Below the pieces are notes generated by a model. The model was not told the origin of the DNA and made no database searches. It worked only from the letters and a program-made list of their open reading frames with translations. A program made the position numbers and the translations under genes. Source: Undibacterium cyanobacteriorum (GTDB taxonomy: Bacteria; Pseudomonadota; Gammaproteobacteria; Burkholderiales; Burkholderiaceae_D). From it: 64,000 nt of DNA. This document shows, piece by piece, positions 27,125 through 36,098 of this stretch. Position 1 is the first letter of the stretch. Each line of letters opens with the position of its first letter. Where the stretch lies: NCBI RefSeq assembly GCF_031326225.1, contig NZ_CP133720.1:1054001-1118000 (forward strand), written 5' to 3'.

Positions 27125-28990
27125 ATGTGTACTAAGTCCAATTATTCGCCCCGTGCTCCTTTCATTTTTCCTAGGTCAGCAACAATGAGTAATTATCTCG
27201 GCTGCGCCGCCTTAGTGCTCATCAGCATCTTGCCGCTGGTAAGTGCGGCGCAAGCAGCGCCAGAGCCAAAAAATCAACCAACATCCCAGAAAATATCTAA
27301 GCCCAGTTTGACCAGCGCACAAGCGCATTTCGAGCCTTTATACGAACAATTACGTCAGGAATTTAATGCCACAAATGCCTACAACACGGTTGCGTTTGTC
27401 GAGCAACGTTGGCGCTTGGCAGGAAACGCGGGCTTTAACGAAAGCATTCGCCATGTTGAAAAGATTCTGCAAGAGGCCGGTTTTCAAAAGCAGCAAAATT
27501 CAGAGAAAGAAGCAGAGCTGAGCTATCGAATTGAGACTCGTAAGATGGCGAAGCCGACGTGGGAGCCTATCGCCGCAAGCTTGAATTTAATTGGCGCGGG
27601 TGATCAGCAACAGAGCTTGCTGAATTTCTCTACCAATCGAAATATGATCGCGATTAACTCTGCATCAACCCCGGATGCTGGTGTGAAAGCGGAAGTGGTG
27701 TATGTGGGTAAGGGGCGCTCAGCAGATCTGAAAGACAAAGACCTCCGCGGCAAGATAGTGTTTGTCGAAAATGCAGCGGCGGCTGTTTATAAACAAGCTG
27801 TTAGTGCTGGCGCAGTCGGTGTGATGTCTTACTCGATGCCTGCTTATACCCAGCCGCAGAAATACCAAGACTCGATTCAATTTCAGTCAGTGCCACAGGT
27901 GGGTGGTGATAAAGCGATCTGGGCTTTAGTTTTGTCATATCAAGCAAAAGAACGACTGAAATCGGCTTTGCAAAATAGTGCTGCTCCAGTGCTGGTGCAA
28001 GCACATGTCTCAACCAAACAATACCAAGCAGAAGAGTTGACTTTGGTTGCCAATATTCGCGGCCGCACTCAGCCAGAGCAGCGATTTGTTTTTAGTGCAC
28101 ATGTTCAAGAGCCTGGTGCTAACGATAATGCTACTGGGGTTGGCACTCTAGCGGAAATGGCCCGTGTTGCAGCGAAATTGGTGAAAGAAAAGAAGTACGT
28201 ACTGGATCGTACCATCACCTTCTTATGGGGTGACGAAATTGTCTCGACACAACGGTATATCAACGAAGACCCGCAACGCGCTAAGGGCATCATGTGGGGT
28301 TTGAGCCTCGATATGGTGGGCGAAGATGTGAGCAAAACCGGCGGCAGTTTCCTGATCGAGAAGATGCCAGACCCTTCCGCGATTTGGACGCGCGGTAATG
28401 ACAAGCATACAGAATGGGGCGGCTCGGTTCTGAAGGAATCAGACATGGTGCCAAACTATTTTACCGACTACTTGATCAATCGTTGCGTGCAACAAGGTCT
28501 GGAAACGGGCTGGGTCGTGAATGCTAATCCCTTCGAAGGCGGTAGTGATCATACGCCCTTCCTGCAAGCGAAGATCCCTGGCTTGTTGATGTGGCATTTC
28601 ACAGATACTTTTTATCATACCGATTTAGACCGACTTGATAAGGTATCGAAAGATGAAATGCACAATGTGGGAATTTGTGGTTTGGCCAGTGCATGGATAT
28701 TGTCCAGTGCTGACGAAAACACGGCCTTGATCGTCGGCGAAGAGTTATCCCTCAATGCCAAGCAACGCCTACAGACTGAGTTTTCCTTAAGTCAGACCGC
28801 CACTCGTGCCGGAGCTGATGTCACAAAAGAGAAACATATTCTGGCTACCTGGGCTGATTGGTATGTGCGTTCGGTCGATTTGCTGAAGACCTTGCCTCTC
28901 GGTACCCTGAGCAACGATGGGAAAGCTCAAATAGACAAAGCGAAACGAAGTATTACTGATTTGAGTCAGCAGTTACAGAATCAACTGTAA
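27125..28990 (+). CDS. Secreted M28 family zinc aminopeptidase
   Basis: Peptidase of about 621 residues with a PA-type insert domain and an M28 catalytic domain. GAGGA lies seven bases before the ATG at 27125; a second ATG at 27185 (MSNYLGCAAL) would give a cleaner signal peptide ending in AQAA. Zinc ligands are visible in order: FSAHVQEPGANDNATG (His and Asp), GDEIVSTQRYI (catalytic Glu pair region), LSLDMVGED and the final SDHTPF plus WHFTDTFYHTDLD. The protein is probably periplasmic or extracellular. It is monocistronic, with a terminator upstream. Confidence 0.92.
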   Translation: MCTKSNYSPRAPFIFPRSATMSNYLGCAALVLISILPLVSAAQAAPEPKNQPTSQKISKPSLTSAQAHFEPLYEQLRQEFNATNAYNTVAFVEQRWRLAGNAGFNESIRHVEKILQEAGFQKQQNSEKEAELSYRIETRKMAKPTWEPIAASLNLIGAGDQQQSLLNFSTNRNMIAINSASTPDAGVKAEVVYVGKGRSADLKDKDLRGKIVFVENAAAAVYKQAVSAGAVGVMSYSMPAYTQPQKYQDSIQFQSVPQVGGDKAIWALVLSYQAKERLKSALQNSAAPVLVQAHVSTKQYQAEELTLVANIRGRTQPEQRFVFSAHVQEPGANDNATGVGTLAEMARVAAKLVKEKKYVLDRTITFLWGDEIVSTQRYINEDPQRAKGIMWGLSLDMVGEDVSKTGGSFLIEKMPDPSAIWTRGNDKHTEWGGSVLKESDMVPNYFTDYLINRCVQQGLETGWVVNANPFEGGSDHTPFLQAKIPGLLMWHFTDTFYHTDLDRLDKVSKDEMHNVGICGLASAWILSSADENTALIVGEELSLNAKQRLQTEFSLSQTATRAGADVTKEKHILATWADWYVRSVDLLKTLPLGTLSNDGKAQIDKAKRSITDLSQQLQNQL

Positions 28991-29052
28991 AATGGGGCAT
29001 CTCGAAAGTGTCTGAGCACTAGGCGCTTCGATCAGTTCTAGGAAAATCGTCC

Positions 29053-29991
29053 ATGAATCCACGAATCAGCGCCTTGATGCATTTAAAATTGACTGACTTG
29101 ATACGACGCGCGATATTAAGTCTTTCAATGATTGTCTCAATCATCGCAGTTACCCCAGTGCATGCGAGTGAACGAAAGACCTGTTGGCTTTCACCTCAAG
29201 TTCAGGTCGAGTTCTCCGGTCGCCTCATCGCCTATGAGAAGATAGGTCTCGGAAAATATGAAAAACATCATAGTGGCCGCGTTAGGGACTCTTTTGCATA
29301 TGCATTTGGATTCACGATTCGAGATCAAAAGGGTGGAAAATTGGGTCCACAGCATGAAATGTTCTTTCGTGATGAAGAGCCAAAATGCAACGCGCTTGTC
29401 ATGCATGATCAGCGAATTTTCTATCTTTCTCGTACCAGCGTTTATCGGCGGATGGATAGTGAAGGTCAGCGTGGCGGCAATGTGTTGGTAGTGAGCGAAG
29501 ATGGTGGTCGCCATTTTAGTGACAACATATTTCCATCAGCGCGAAATGCGTGGAATAGCGAAGCTGAAATCTCTGAACAACGCGCTGCTATAGAAAGCTT
29601 TGGTTATCATCAGGCTCGTGTCGATTTTGATGGCAAATTAGTGCGCTTGGAATTGACGAATCCGCTTGATTACCAGCAATTTCTCTACTTTGAATCGACT
29701 GATTTCGGAAAGCATTGGCAACGGCATGCCATATCTACTAAGCCTCAAGTTTATACAGTCGAGGAGGTCGAGAAATGGCGTGAAATGTATGCGAGAGATC
29801 GCTACATCAACATGCGTTTTCGCGCGAAACAAGAGTCCTGCGGTAGAACTTTGCGCGATTCATGCGTGAAGGCTGTGGACGACGCCTGGGAGCAGAGTAT
29901 GCAGGCCTGTACCAGTAAAAGTAACTGGCAAACCTGTGTTAAAAACTTCGTGCCTCCCGCTGTGCCTTCCGCTACGGTGCCCGTGAAGTGA
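29053..29991 (+). CDS. Secreted protein of unknown function
   Basis: Protein of 312 residues. A Sec signal peptide ends near VHA (about 38; SLSMIVSIIAVTPVHA). The mature part has a short beta-rich pattern (VLVVSEDGGRHF, FYFESTDFGKHWQRHAI) that resembles sialidase-like Asp-box strands, but only weakly. The C-terminal 70 residues are helical, with paired cysteines (CGRTLRDSC, QACTSKSNWQTC) likely to form disulfides. No family is recognised. It follows the M28 gene by 62 bases in the same direction and may be cotranscribed. Confidence 0.75.
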   Translation: MNPRISALMHLKLTDLIRRAILSLSMIVSIIAVTPVHASERKTCWLSPQVQVEFSGRLIAYEKIGLGKYEKHHSGRVRDSFAYAFGFTIRDQKGGKLGPQHEMFFRDEEPKCNALVMHDQRIFYLSRTSVYRRMDSEGQRGGNVLVVSEDGGRHFSDNIFPSARNAWNSEAEISEQRAAIESFGYHQARVDFDGKLVRLELTNPLDYQQFLYFESTDFGKHWQRHAISTKPQVYTVEEVEKWREMYARDRYINMRFRAKQESCGRTLRDSCVKAVDDAWEQSMQACTSKSNWQTCVKNFVPPAVPSATVPVK

Positions 29992-30227
29992 ATTTGACCA
30001 GTTGGTAACCATCGCAACTTACGTGCGCACCAGTGGGCCTTGCACTTTGAAGGCTTGCTTGCTAATGACGAGCATTTGTCGTTACAATCGTGCACCACAA
30101 AAGCTTTGACTCACATTAGTTCAGATGAGATTTCAACTCCTCATCGGAAGAGAAAAGCGAAGCACCCGAATGCAAGGAAACGGTGCCACCAACAACAATA
30201 ACAACAATAAAAATAAGGAGAAACATC

Positions 30228-30290
30228 ATGTCCCCAACTCAACTCTGCCATCCCGAATTTTTTATTTTTCACGGGTCACGTCAGGCTTAA
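30228..30290 (+). CDS. Possible 20-residue leader peptide
   Basis: A 20-codon frame (starting MSPTQLCHPEFFIFHGSRQA) follows AAGGAG with ideal seven-base spacing. The translation signal is better than that of most genes in the window. It could be a regulatory leader peptide for rtcB-prfH, or the remnant of a lost gene. It is too short to judge by composition. Confidence 0.35.
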   Translation: MSPTQLCHPEFFIFHGSRQA

Positions 30291-30328
30291 TTGTTAGTTC
30301 TCATCTCTAAACTAAAGCTTTAAGCATC

Positions 30329-30384
30329 GCTTACACTCAAGCTATTACTCAGGCTATTACTCAAGCTATTACTCAAGTCATTAC
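30329..30384 (+). repeat. 12-bp tandem repeats upstream of rtcB
   Basis: Imperfect tandem copies of AAGCTATTACTC: full units at 30339, 30351 and 30363, with partial units on each side. They lie between the possible leader peptide and rtcB. Confidence 0.8.
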
Positions 30385-30498
30385 ACGCGCCAAAACTAAA
30401 GCGCGAGTACGACTCGATCTTGCATCGCAAGTTCGTAGCGGAAGTGTGCCTTGATGACGCCTTGACGGCGACCTGTACATTCTCACAGGTTGAAACTC

Positions 30499-31671
30499 AT
30501 GGGCAATCCCATTATTAAAACATCCTTGATAGACAAGGTGTCTGTCATCGCCTCTAACAAAACATGGATCGAGGGAGGCGCGATCCAACAGTTACATAAA
30601 ACGGCTGAATTGCCAGGCATGCTAAGAGCCGTTGGTTTGCCTGATTTACATCCAGGGCGCGGTTATCCAATTGGTGCTGCATTCTTAACTCAAGGGCGAT
30701 TTTATCCAGCGCTCATCGGTGGTGACATCGGTTGTGGTATGCGTTTATGCATGACGAATATCGATCGTCGTCAGTTCTCATTAGATAAATTGGCTAAGCG
30801 CATAGGCAATATCGATGGCCCATTGATTGATGAGTCTGCTGCGTGGCGTGAACGCGTGCAGGCTTGCGGATTGGAGGTCACGGGGCACCAAACCTCCTTG
30901 GGCAGTATTGGCGGTGGCAATCACTTCGCTGAAGTACAAGAGCTTGATACAATTGATGACCCAGTGCGAGCGCAAGAGTTGGGTCTTGATGCAAAACGAT
31001 TGTTAATCCTCGTGCATAGTGGCTCACGCGGTTTTGGTGGTGAAGTTCTGCGATCTCATATCGATCAGTATCAACATCATGGCCTAGAGGCGAATAGCAT
31101 AGAGGAAACGGCTTATTTCGAGCAGCATGATCTGGCCTTGTGTTTTGCCTTACATAATCGTGCTTTGATTGAGCAGCGCCTGCTTGAAAGACTCAATGCT
31201 AGCGCACGGCTGGTGCTCGATGTGCATCACAATTTTCTGGAACGGGTTGAGCGTCCTGAAGGAATTCTGTATCTGCATCGCAAAGGCGCCGCACCAGCGG
31301 ATCGCGGACCGGTGGTGATTCCTGGTTCGCGCGGCGACTACAGTTATCTGGTGGAAGCGAAAGCGCCGATTGGCGATAGCGCTGTACATGTGAGTCTCGC
31401 TTCGTTGGCGCATGGGGCGGGGCGTAAATGGCAGCGTAGTGAATGCTACGATAGGCTGTCGCCACGTTATACACAAGAACAGTTACAGCGCACTAAGTTG
31501 GGGTCACGTGTCATTTGTGCGGACAAACATTTGCTCTTCGAAGAAGCTCCAGAGGCGTACAAATCGATCGCTAGTGTGATCGCGGCTTTGCAAGACGCGG
31601 GCTTGATCCGCGTCATTGCACGACTGAAGCCTGTCTTGAGTTATAAGACGGCGGGAGCGTGTTGCGTATGA
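30499..31671 (+). CDS. rtcB2: RtcB family RNA ligase, PrfH-associated (RtcB2-like)
   Basis: RNA ligase of 390 residues that joins 2',3'-cyclic phosphate or 3'-phosphate ends to 5'-OH ends using GTP and Mn2+. Active-site elements are all present: GGDIGCGM (Asp76, Cys79), GGGNHFAE (His142), HSGSRGFG (His173), DVHHNF, and the guanylylated histidine His260 in LHRKGAAP. It is shorter than housekeeping RtcB and matches the form paired with prfH. The start at 30499 is preferred over a TTG three codons upstream. Its stop overlaps the prfH start as ATGA, so the two are translationally coupled. Confidence 0.93.
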   Translation: MGNPIIKTSLIDKVSVIASNKTWIEGGAIQQLHKTAELPGMLRAVGLPDLHPGRGYPIGAAFLTQGRFYPALIGGDIGCGMRLCMTNIDRRQFSLDKLAKRIGNIDGPLIDESAAWRERVQACGLEVTGHQTSLGSIGGGNHFAEVQELDTIDDPVRAQELGLDAKRLLILVHSGSRGFGGEVLRSHIDQYQHHGLEANSIEETAYFEQHDLALCFALHNRALIEQRLLERLNASARLVLDVHHNFLERVERPEGILYLHRKGAAPADRGPVVIPGSRGDYSYLVEAKAPIGDSAVHVSLASLAHGAGRKWQRSECYDRLSPRYTQEQLQRTKLGSRVICADKHLLFEEAPEAYKSIASVIAALQDAGLIRVIARLKPVLSYKTAGACCV

Positions 31672-32318
31672 CTCGATCCCTATTACAGATCAGCGCGGCG
31701 CAAGGACCCGATGAATGTTGTTTGGCTGTGCTGAAAGCCTGCGATGCCATCTTGCTCGATGCACGAAAGCGCGGCATTCGCTTACGTTTGATTGAAAGCT
31801 GTGCGGCAGAGCGTGCGCCACTACTACGTTCGGCCTTGTTTGAGTTGGAAGATTGCGGCGCACAGCAAGTCCAGCAAGAAGATGCGGTCGCACAATTTCT
31901 CAGGGACTGGTGTGGGACTTGTCAGTGGATTTGTAGCAGCCCTTTTAGACCTCGCCATCGACGCAAGAATTGGTTCTTCAGTATTCGTCTGCAAACTGTG
32001 ACGACAACTGTATTCGACGAAGAGATTCGCTACGAAAGTTGTCGGGCCAGTGGGCCTGGTGGGCAACATGTGAACAAAACGGACACAGCGATCAGAGCGA
32101 CGCATCCGTCGACCGGTCTCAGTGTGAAAGTGCAATCGGAGCGCAGTCAGCTCGCTAACAAGCGTTTAGCCACATTGTTGTTGCAGCAGCGCTTGCAAGA
32201 AGTCCTTGATGAGCAAGAGCAGCAATCGCAAAAAGATCGCCATCAAGCGCACTATGATTTGCAGCGAGGCGCGGCAGATCACGTATTTTGTGATCTGAAT
32301 TTTAAGCGCAAGCGGTAG
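31668..32318 (+). CDS. prfH: Peptide chain release factor homologue PrfH
   Basis: Release-factor-like protein of 216 residues. The GGQ motif lies at 131-133 in CRASGPGGQHVNKTDTA, followed by the RF-type SVKVQSERSQLANKRLA block. It lacks the codon-recognition domain with the PxT/SPF anticodon-like motif of RF1/RF2. In the described rtcB2-prfH modules, PrfH is thought to act on ribosomes damaged by 16S rRNA cleavage at the decoding centre, freeing the stalled peptide so RtcB2 can reseal the break. The ATGA overlap with rtcB supports joint function. Confidence 0.93.
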   Translation: MTRSLLQISAAQGPDECCLAVLKACDAILLDARKRGIRLRLIESCAAERAPLLRSALFELEDCGAQQVQQEDAVAQFLRDWCGTCQWICSSPFRPRHRRKNWFFSIRLQTVTTTVFDEEIRYESCRASGPGGQHVNKTDTAIRATHPSTGLSVKVQSERSQLANKRLATLLLQQRLQEVLDEQEQQSQKDRHQAHYDLQRGAADHVFCDLNFKRKR

Positions 32319-32352
32319 AAAAATCGCTGAGCTAATTCTTGACTTTGCTTGC

Positions 32353-32394
32353 AAAAAAGACCCTCGTCGGCACTCGCTGAAGAGGGTCTTTTTT
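32353..32394. terminator. Terminator after prfH, bidirectional
   Basis: A 13-bp stem (AAAAAAGACCCTC with GAGGGTCTTTTTT) lies between the converging prfH and cysteine-protease genes. Confidence 0.88.
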
Positions 32395-32444
32395 GATGGA
32401 GCCTCAGTACTCAGAATGATCTGCTGAGGCTCTTTGAGAACGCA

Positions 32445-33005
32445 TTAGTTGGTAACAGAAGTGTTATACCAATAGCGATCTGAGGCGCTAACGGTGCTCG
32501 CATAGGTGCGGCTATAGGCGCCATTCCCCGGCCAAGGATCATTGATGTACAAGTAATTGCCGCTGTAACCCTTTACGACCACGAAGTGGCCACCGCCACC
32601 ATTCCATTGCCACAAGAGTACATAAGGACGTTTTGCATTAATGCGCGCCGTGGAATTGGATTGCGAGAGCACGCCAACGGTGGAGGCGCTGACGCCCCAA
32701 GCATTCAAGATGCTCGTGATTGCACTGGTGTAGTTGGGTTGATTGGCATTGCTATTCCAATTGAAGGTCGAGTTGCCGCAGGCATAGTTGATGCCGAGAG
32801 CGTAGTTGACCTCGGCGCATTGGCTCGGAGTTTTGCCAAAGAAGTTTAAAACCATCTGGCTTGAACCAGCCCAGCACCAGTTGCTGTGCTCTTGTACACG
32901 CAAAGGAACATTGAGGTTATAAGTTTGCGCACTGGCTATGCCGCAAATGGCTGTGCTAAGCGTGAAGAAAGCCGCTGCGATGGCGGGGCGAAAATATTTG
33001 ATCAT
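32445..33005 (-). CDS. Secreted papain-like cysteine protease, AvrRpt2/C70 type
   Basis: Protein of 186 residues with a signal peptide ending in IASA (about 26). The mature part is about 160 residues. The catalytic triad can be seen as Cys44 in HSNWCWAGSSQ, His140 in GGGGHFVVVKGY and Asp156 in YINDPWPG. This WCWAG...GHF...NDP arrangement is typical of the AvrRpt2-like papain fold used by bacterial effectors and secreted proteases. The protein is Asn/Ser/Tyr-rich, as expected for an extracellular enzyme. It lies 103 bases downstream of another secreted protein gene in the same direction, which may be a partner. Confidence 0.88.
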   Translation of the reverse strand: MIKYFRPAIAAAFFTLSTAICGIASAQTYNLNVPLRVQEHSNWCWAGSSQMVLNFFGKTPSQCAEVNYALGINYACGNSTFNWNSNANQPNYTSAITSILNAWGVSASTVGVLSQSNSTARINAKRPYVLLWQWNGGGGHFVVVKGYSGNYLYINDPWPGNGAYSRTYASTVSASDRYWYNTSVTN

Positions 33006-33107
33006 AAAGACTCCAAAAAAGTGATTTGAATTGAGGTGTTGTGGATGCCCAAGACGCCGGAGTTGGCTCAGTTGGCCATCTCTCGATCTGAGCGCTCAAT
33101 TCATGGT

Positions 33108-33860
33108 TTAACGTGGCAAACGTGCGATGTTGGCGCGTACGGTGTTTTGCAGGCTTGGCAGCAAATCGCTGCCATCGGACAGATTGCTGGCATTGGTAGC
33201 CGGAGCCGGTGCCATCTTCAAGGTCTCACGTGCAGCGATCAGTGGTACATAGCGCGCCTTGCTATTGCTATCTTTGACTTCCATGAAATCTGCCGTGGCT
33301 TGATAAATGCGAACGAAGCGGAACGCGTCTTTTCCGCTATGCGTTTGCGCGGCGTTTTGGACATCTTGCGCTAGCTTAGCGCCGCCGATGCCATTGACCG
33401 TCCATTTGCCGTAGGACTTTTCCATCTCTAACAAAGCCACAGGATGGTTGTTGATGGTGATCACGAAATTCCAAATACCTGTACCGCTGACCATTTGCTC
33501 CATAGGCCGATTGCCTGCCAATAGTGTTTGCGGTTGTATGGTGTGGATTTCAAATCCAATACCCAGCTTAGCGCTTTTGAGTTCAGACAAATCGTTGATC
33601 TCGATCGGGAAATCATTCGGTAGATTGCCGGCCTTGAGGTCGCGCGTGAGCTCAGCAATGACGGTGCGCAAACCTTGCTCGGCCGCATTGCGCAGACCTT
33701 GGGGCTCACGCGATGCCGTGGCGTTGGTAAGTGCAGCGGCGTTGGCCGTTGGATTGTTAGGACTTTCTTTGAGATTGGTGCTGGCTTGAGTTTTTGCGTC
33801 GGCGCTAGCGCATGTGATCAATGCGACGGCGAACGCCATCGATGTTAAGGTGAACTTCAT
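33108..33860 (-). CDS. Secreted protein adjacent to the cysteine protease
   Basis: Protein of 250 residues with a signal peptide ending near SADA. The start at 33860 has AAAGGA about six bases upstream; an ATG one codon earlier is also possible. A low-complexity Ala/Asn/Thr linker (about 25-55) is followed by an alpha/beta domain (IEINDLSELKSAKLGIGFEIHTI, NHPVALLEMEKSYGKWTVNGIG). No named family is recognised. Because it precedes the secreted protease gene in the same direction, an accessory role (inhibitor, chaperone or substrate) is possible. This rests on position only. Confidence 0.75.
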   Translation of the reverse strand: MKFTLTSMAFAVALITCASADAKTQASTNLKESPNNPTANAAALTNATASREPQGLRNAAEQGLRTVIAELTRDLKAGNLPNDFPIEINDLSELKSAKLGIGFEIHTIQPQTLLAGNRPMEQMVSGTGIWNFVITINNHPVALLEMEKSYGKWTVNGIGGAKLAQDVQNAAQTHSGKDAFRFVRIYQATADFMEVKDSNSKARYVPLIAARETLKMAPAPATNASNLSDGSDLLPSLQNTVRANIARLPR

Positions 33861-33863
33861 CAT

Positions 33864-34291
33864 TTTTCCTTTATTTGAATAGTATGGATATGCCCGCTGT
33901 CTCCCAACTACTACACGGGCCTTGCTATTACAAAGGAAGCCTGAAGTTTCGCCATCGACTTAAATGGCAAAGCACTGCTGCATAAATATCTACAATATAC
34001 TTTTCGAATATGTGAAAAGGGAGCCAAGAAGCGAAGTGCGCAAAATACCAATTTTTATTTTTGAAAAAGGGTATTGTGCGAAAGCTTCCATGAAATTTGT
34101 GACTCTTGGTCGATTCTGACTTGATTAAGATGTTGTCGTTGAATTTGTACAAACCGCTTGATTTGTATTTTGGGTGGTCTCCACTTATTACCAAAAGGTT
34201 TGGAATTTTCTGAATGATGCGTTGATTCGCTTATTTAGTGTCGCTAGTTAGCAATCGATGAGTGACCAAATTTTGTAGTCGGTCAAACAAA
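33864..34291. other. AT-rich intergenic region
   Basis: About 430 bases with no convincing gene. One imperfect inverted repeat (CGCAAAATACC at 34039 with GGTATTGTGCG at 34070) encloses a T/A-rich loop. The left part probably holds the promoter of the secreted protein gene and the right part the 3' end of the ars transcript. Confidence 0.4.
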
Positions 34292-36094
34292 TCACAATAA
34301 TCTTTGTAATCCAAGTTCACCAACAGGATCTTGTTTTTGCATGGCGACAAAGCTCAAACGCGGTGGATGTTGCTGTAGCAGTGCTTGGATTTCTTGACGC
34401 TCAAGTTGCGCTCGATGATTCAGTAAAGTCGAGTGAGTAACACTGTAAGCCAAACTATTATTGATAACCCAAGCCCAAGGCTGAATGCCAGCGCGCTGTA
34501 GATCCTTTTGGAGTGAAAGTGCCTCGAGGATGGGAGTTGTCTCGGCGAGACTCAGTAAGATCACTTTGGTTTGGTTCCGATCTTGGAGTTGCATCAATGG
34601 TGTGGTGAAGCGCATGCCATGTTGCTGCATTTGTCTCTCGATTTCACGATGATAGGCTCCAGTCGTATCCATCAATAGCAGGGTGTGACCAGTTGGTGCC
34701 GTGTCCATCACCACAAATTTTTTGTTTGCTTCACGCAGTATGCGTGAGAAGGCATGAAATACAGCAATCTCTTGTGTGCACGGCGAAGCGAGATCTTCTT
34801 TGACCAGTTGTAATTGTTCTTCTGTGAGCTTTTTCGATTTACTTGCCAAAACATGCGCTTGGTAGCGTTCGGTTTCGACTTGTGGATCGATACGACTGAT
34901 GCTCAAATGCTCGGCAATCTGTGGATTGTTCACATCAATGGTGTCACTGATATGCGCAGCAGGATCCGAACTACTCAAGTGCACCTGATGGCCACGCCGT
35001 GCAAGTTCAACTGCAATAGCGGCAGCGATGGTGGTTTTGCCGACACCACCTTTGCCCATCGTCATAATCAAACCATGTTGATCTGCTTCGATTTGATCCA
35101 CGAGATCATGCAGCGCAAGCAGTTCATTGGGAGGAGTTCTTCCTAGAGCGTGATGTAGTTCCGGTACGCTTTGTGGTTGCGGAGAAACGCCTTTTTCAGC
35201 ATTTTCATCGCAGCTGCGAAAGAACTCGCGCAGATTTTCTGGCCCGACCATATTGAACGCTTGTAGCGGTACCTGGAGCACATTGTCCGAGATCGCCAAT
35301 GTACTGATATTGTCGAGTTGTTTTTGTTCACGCAAATAAATGGCTTCAGCGAGTTCATCATTATCCGCCTCGGCCTTGGGCATGCAAGCATTGACGACGA
35401 GATAGTGGTGTCCAATTCCTAGCGCTTCGAGTTCGTGGTGAGTCCGCGCGGCTTCTTGTAAACTGGTTTTCTGCGGACGCGCCACTAAGACCATGCGTGT
35501 TTGTAGCGGATCACACAAGGTGTTCACCACGTGTTGATACTGTTGTGCTTGTTTTTCCAAGCCCGCTAAAGGGCCAAGACAGGACGCGCTGCCTTTATCT
35601 GCCGTAATGAAGTCTGACCATGCTGCAGGGAGTTGCAGCAAGCGTATGGTGTGGCCAGTCGGCGCCGTATCAAAAATAATGTGATCAAAGCGCGCGCGAA
35701 TTTCTGGATTGCACAGTAGCGATGTGAATTCATCAAACGCGGCAATCTCTGTCGTACAAGCACCGCTCAGTTGTTCAGTCAGTTGTTGAAGCTCGGCGTG
35801 GCTTAAGCTCTCGCGTACCGGCGTGATGATACGTTGGCGGTAATGTTCGGTGGCAATATGCGGGTCGATCTCGAGCCCAAATAGCGAAGGATGTACCTTG
35901 AGTGGCGTAATCTGCGCGCCAATGTCTTGCTCAAAGACTTGGGCGATATTCGATGCCGGATCAGTGCTGACGAGCAGCACCGATCTTCCTTGTTCGGCCA
36001 GCTTTAGTGCGCTGGCGCATGCGATGGAAGTCTTACCGACACCACCTTTGCCGGTGAAAAACAAATAGGGAGGTGGTGACTGTAAGAAGTGCAT
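34292..36094 (-). CDS. arsA: Arsenite-stimulated ATPase ArsA (two-domain)
   Basis: ATPase of 600 residues made of two homologous halves. The P-loops are GKGGVGKTSIA near residue 16 and GKGGVGKTTIA near 345, each followed by an STDPA/SSDPA switch and a DTAPTGHT signature. The As(III)-binding cysteines are present: SGACTTEIA in the first half, SASCLGPLAG, and SPCTQEIA in the second. ArsA normally energises an arsenite efflux permease. Here no arsB, acr3 or arsD gene is visible; the operon instead has an aquaporin. It lies four bases after arsC and is the last gene of the operon. Confidence 0.95.
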   Translation of the reverse strand: MHFLQSPPPYLFFTGKGGVGKTSIACASALKLAEQGRSVLLVSTDPASNIAQVFEQDIGAQITPLKVHPSLFGLEIDPHIATEHYRQRIITPVRESLSHAELQQLTEQLSGACTTEIAAFDEFTSLLCNPEIRARFDHIIFDTAPTGHTIRLLQLPAAWSDFITADKGSASCLGPLAGLEKQAQQYQHVVNTLCDPLQTRMVLVARPQKTSLQEAARTHHELEALGIGHHYLVVNACMPKAEADNDELAEAIYLREQKQLDNISTLAISDNVLQVPLQAFNMVGPENLREFFRSCDENAEKGVSPQPQSVPELHHALGRTPPNELLALHDLVDQIEADQHGLIMTMGKGGVGKTTIAAAIAVELARRGHQVHLSSSDPAAHISDTIDVNNPQIAEHLSISRIDPQVETERYQAHVLASKSKKLTEEQLQLVKEDLASPCTQEIAVFHAFSRILREANKKFVVMDTAPTGHTLLLMDTTGAYHREIERQMQQHGMRFTTPLMQLQDRNQTKVILLSLAETTPILEALSLQKDLQRAGIQPWAWVINNSLAYSVTHSTLLNHRAQLERQEIQALLQQHPPRLSFVAMQKQDPVGELGLQRLL

Positions 36095-36098
36095 GGCC

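Larger units (their letters stand above)
29992..30498 (+). other. Long leader region upstream of the rtcB-prfH pair
   Basis: About 500 bases before rtcB. From left to right it holds a possible promoter (TTGCTA-N18-TACAAT, about 30059-30088), a GATGAG/CTCATC hairpin at about 30124-30145, a GCACC/GGTGC hairpin at about 30156-30187, an AAC/AAT-rich stretch, a strong ribosome binding site with a 20-codon frame, and an array of 12-bp repeats. I do not recognise a known riboswitch. Confidence 0.5.

Noticed and set aside
30120..30190. A known riboswitch in the rtcB leader
   Set aside because: The two hairpins do not match the conserved cores of the classes I can recall (TPP, cobalamin, glycine, SAM, c-di-GMP, guanidine).
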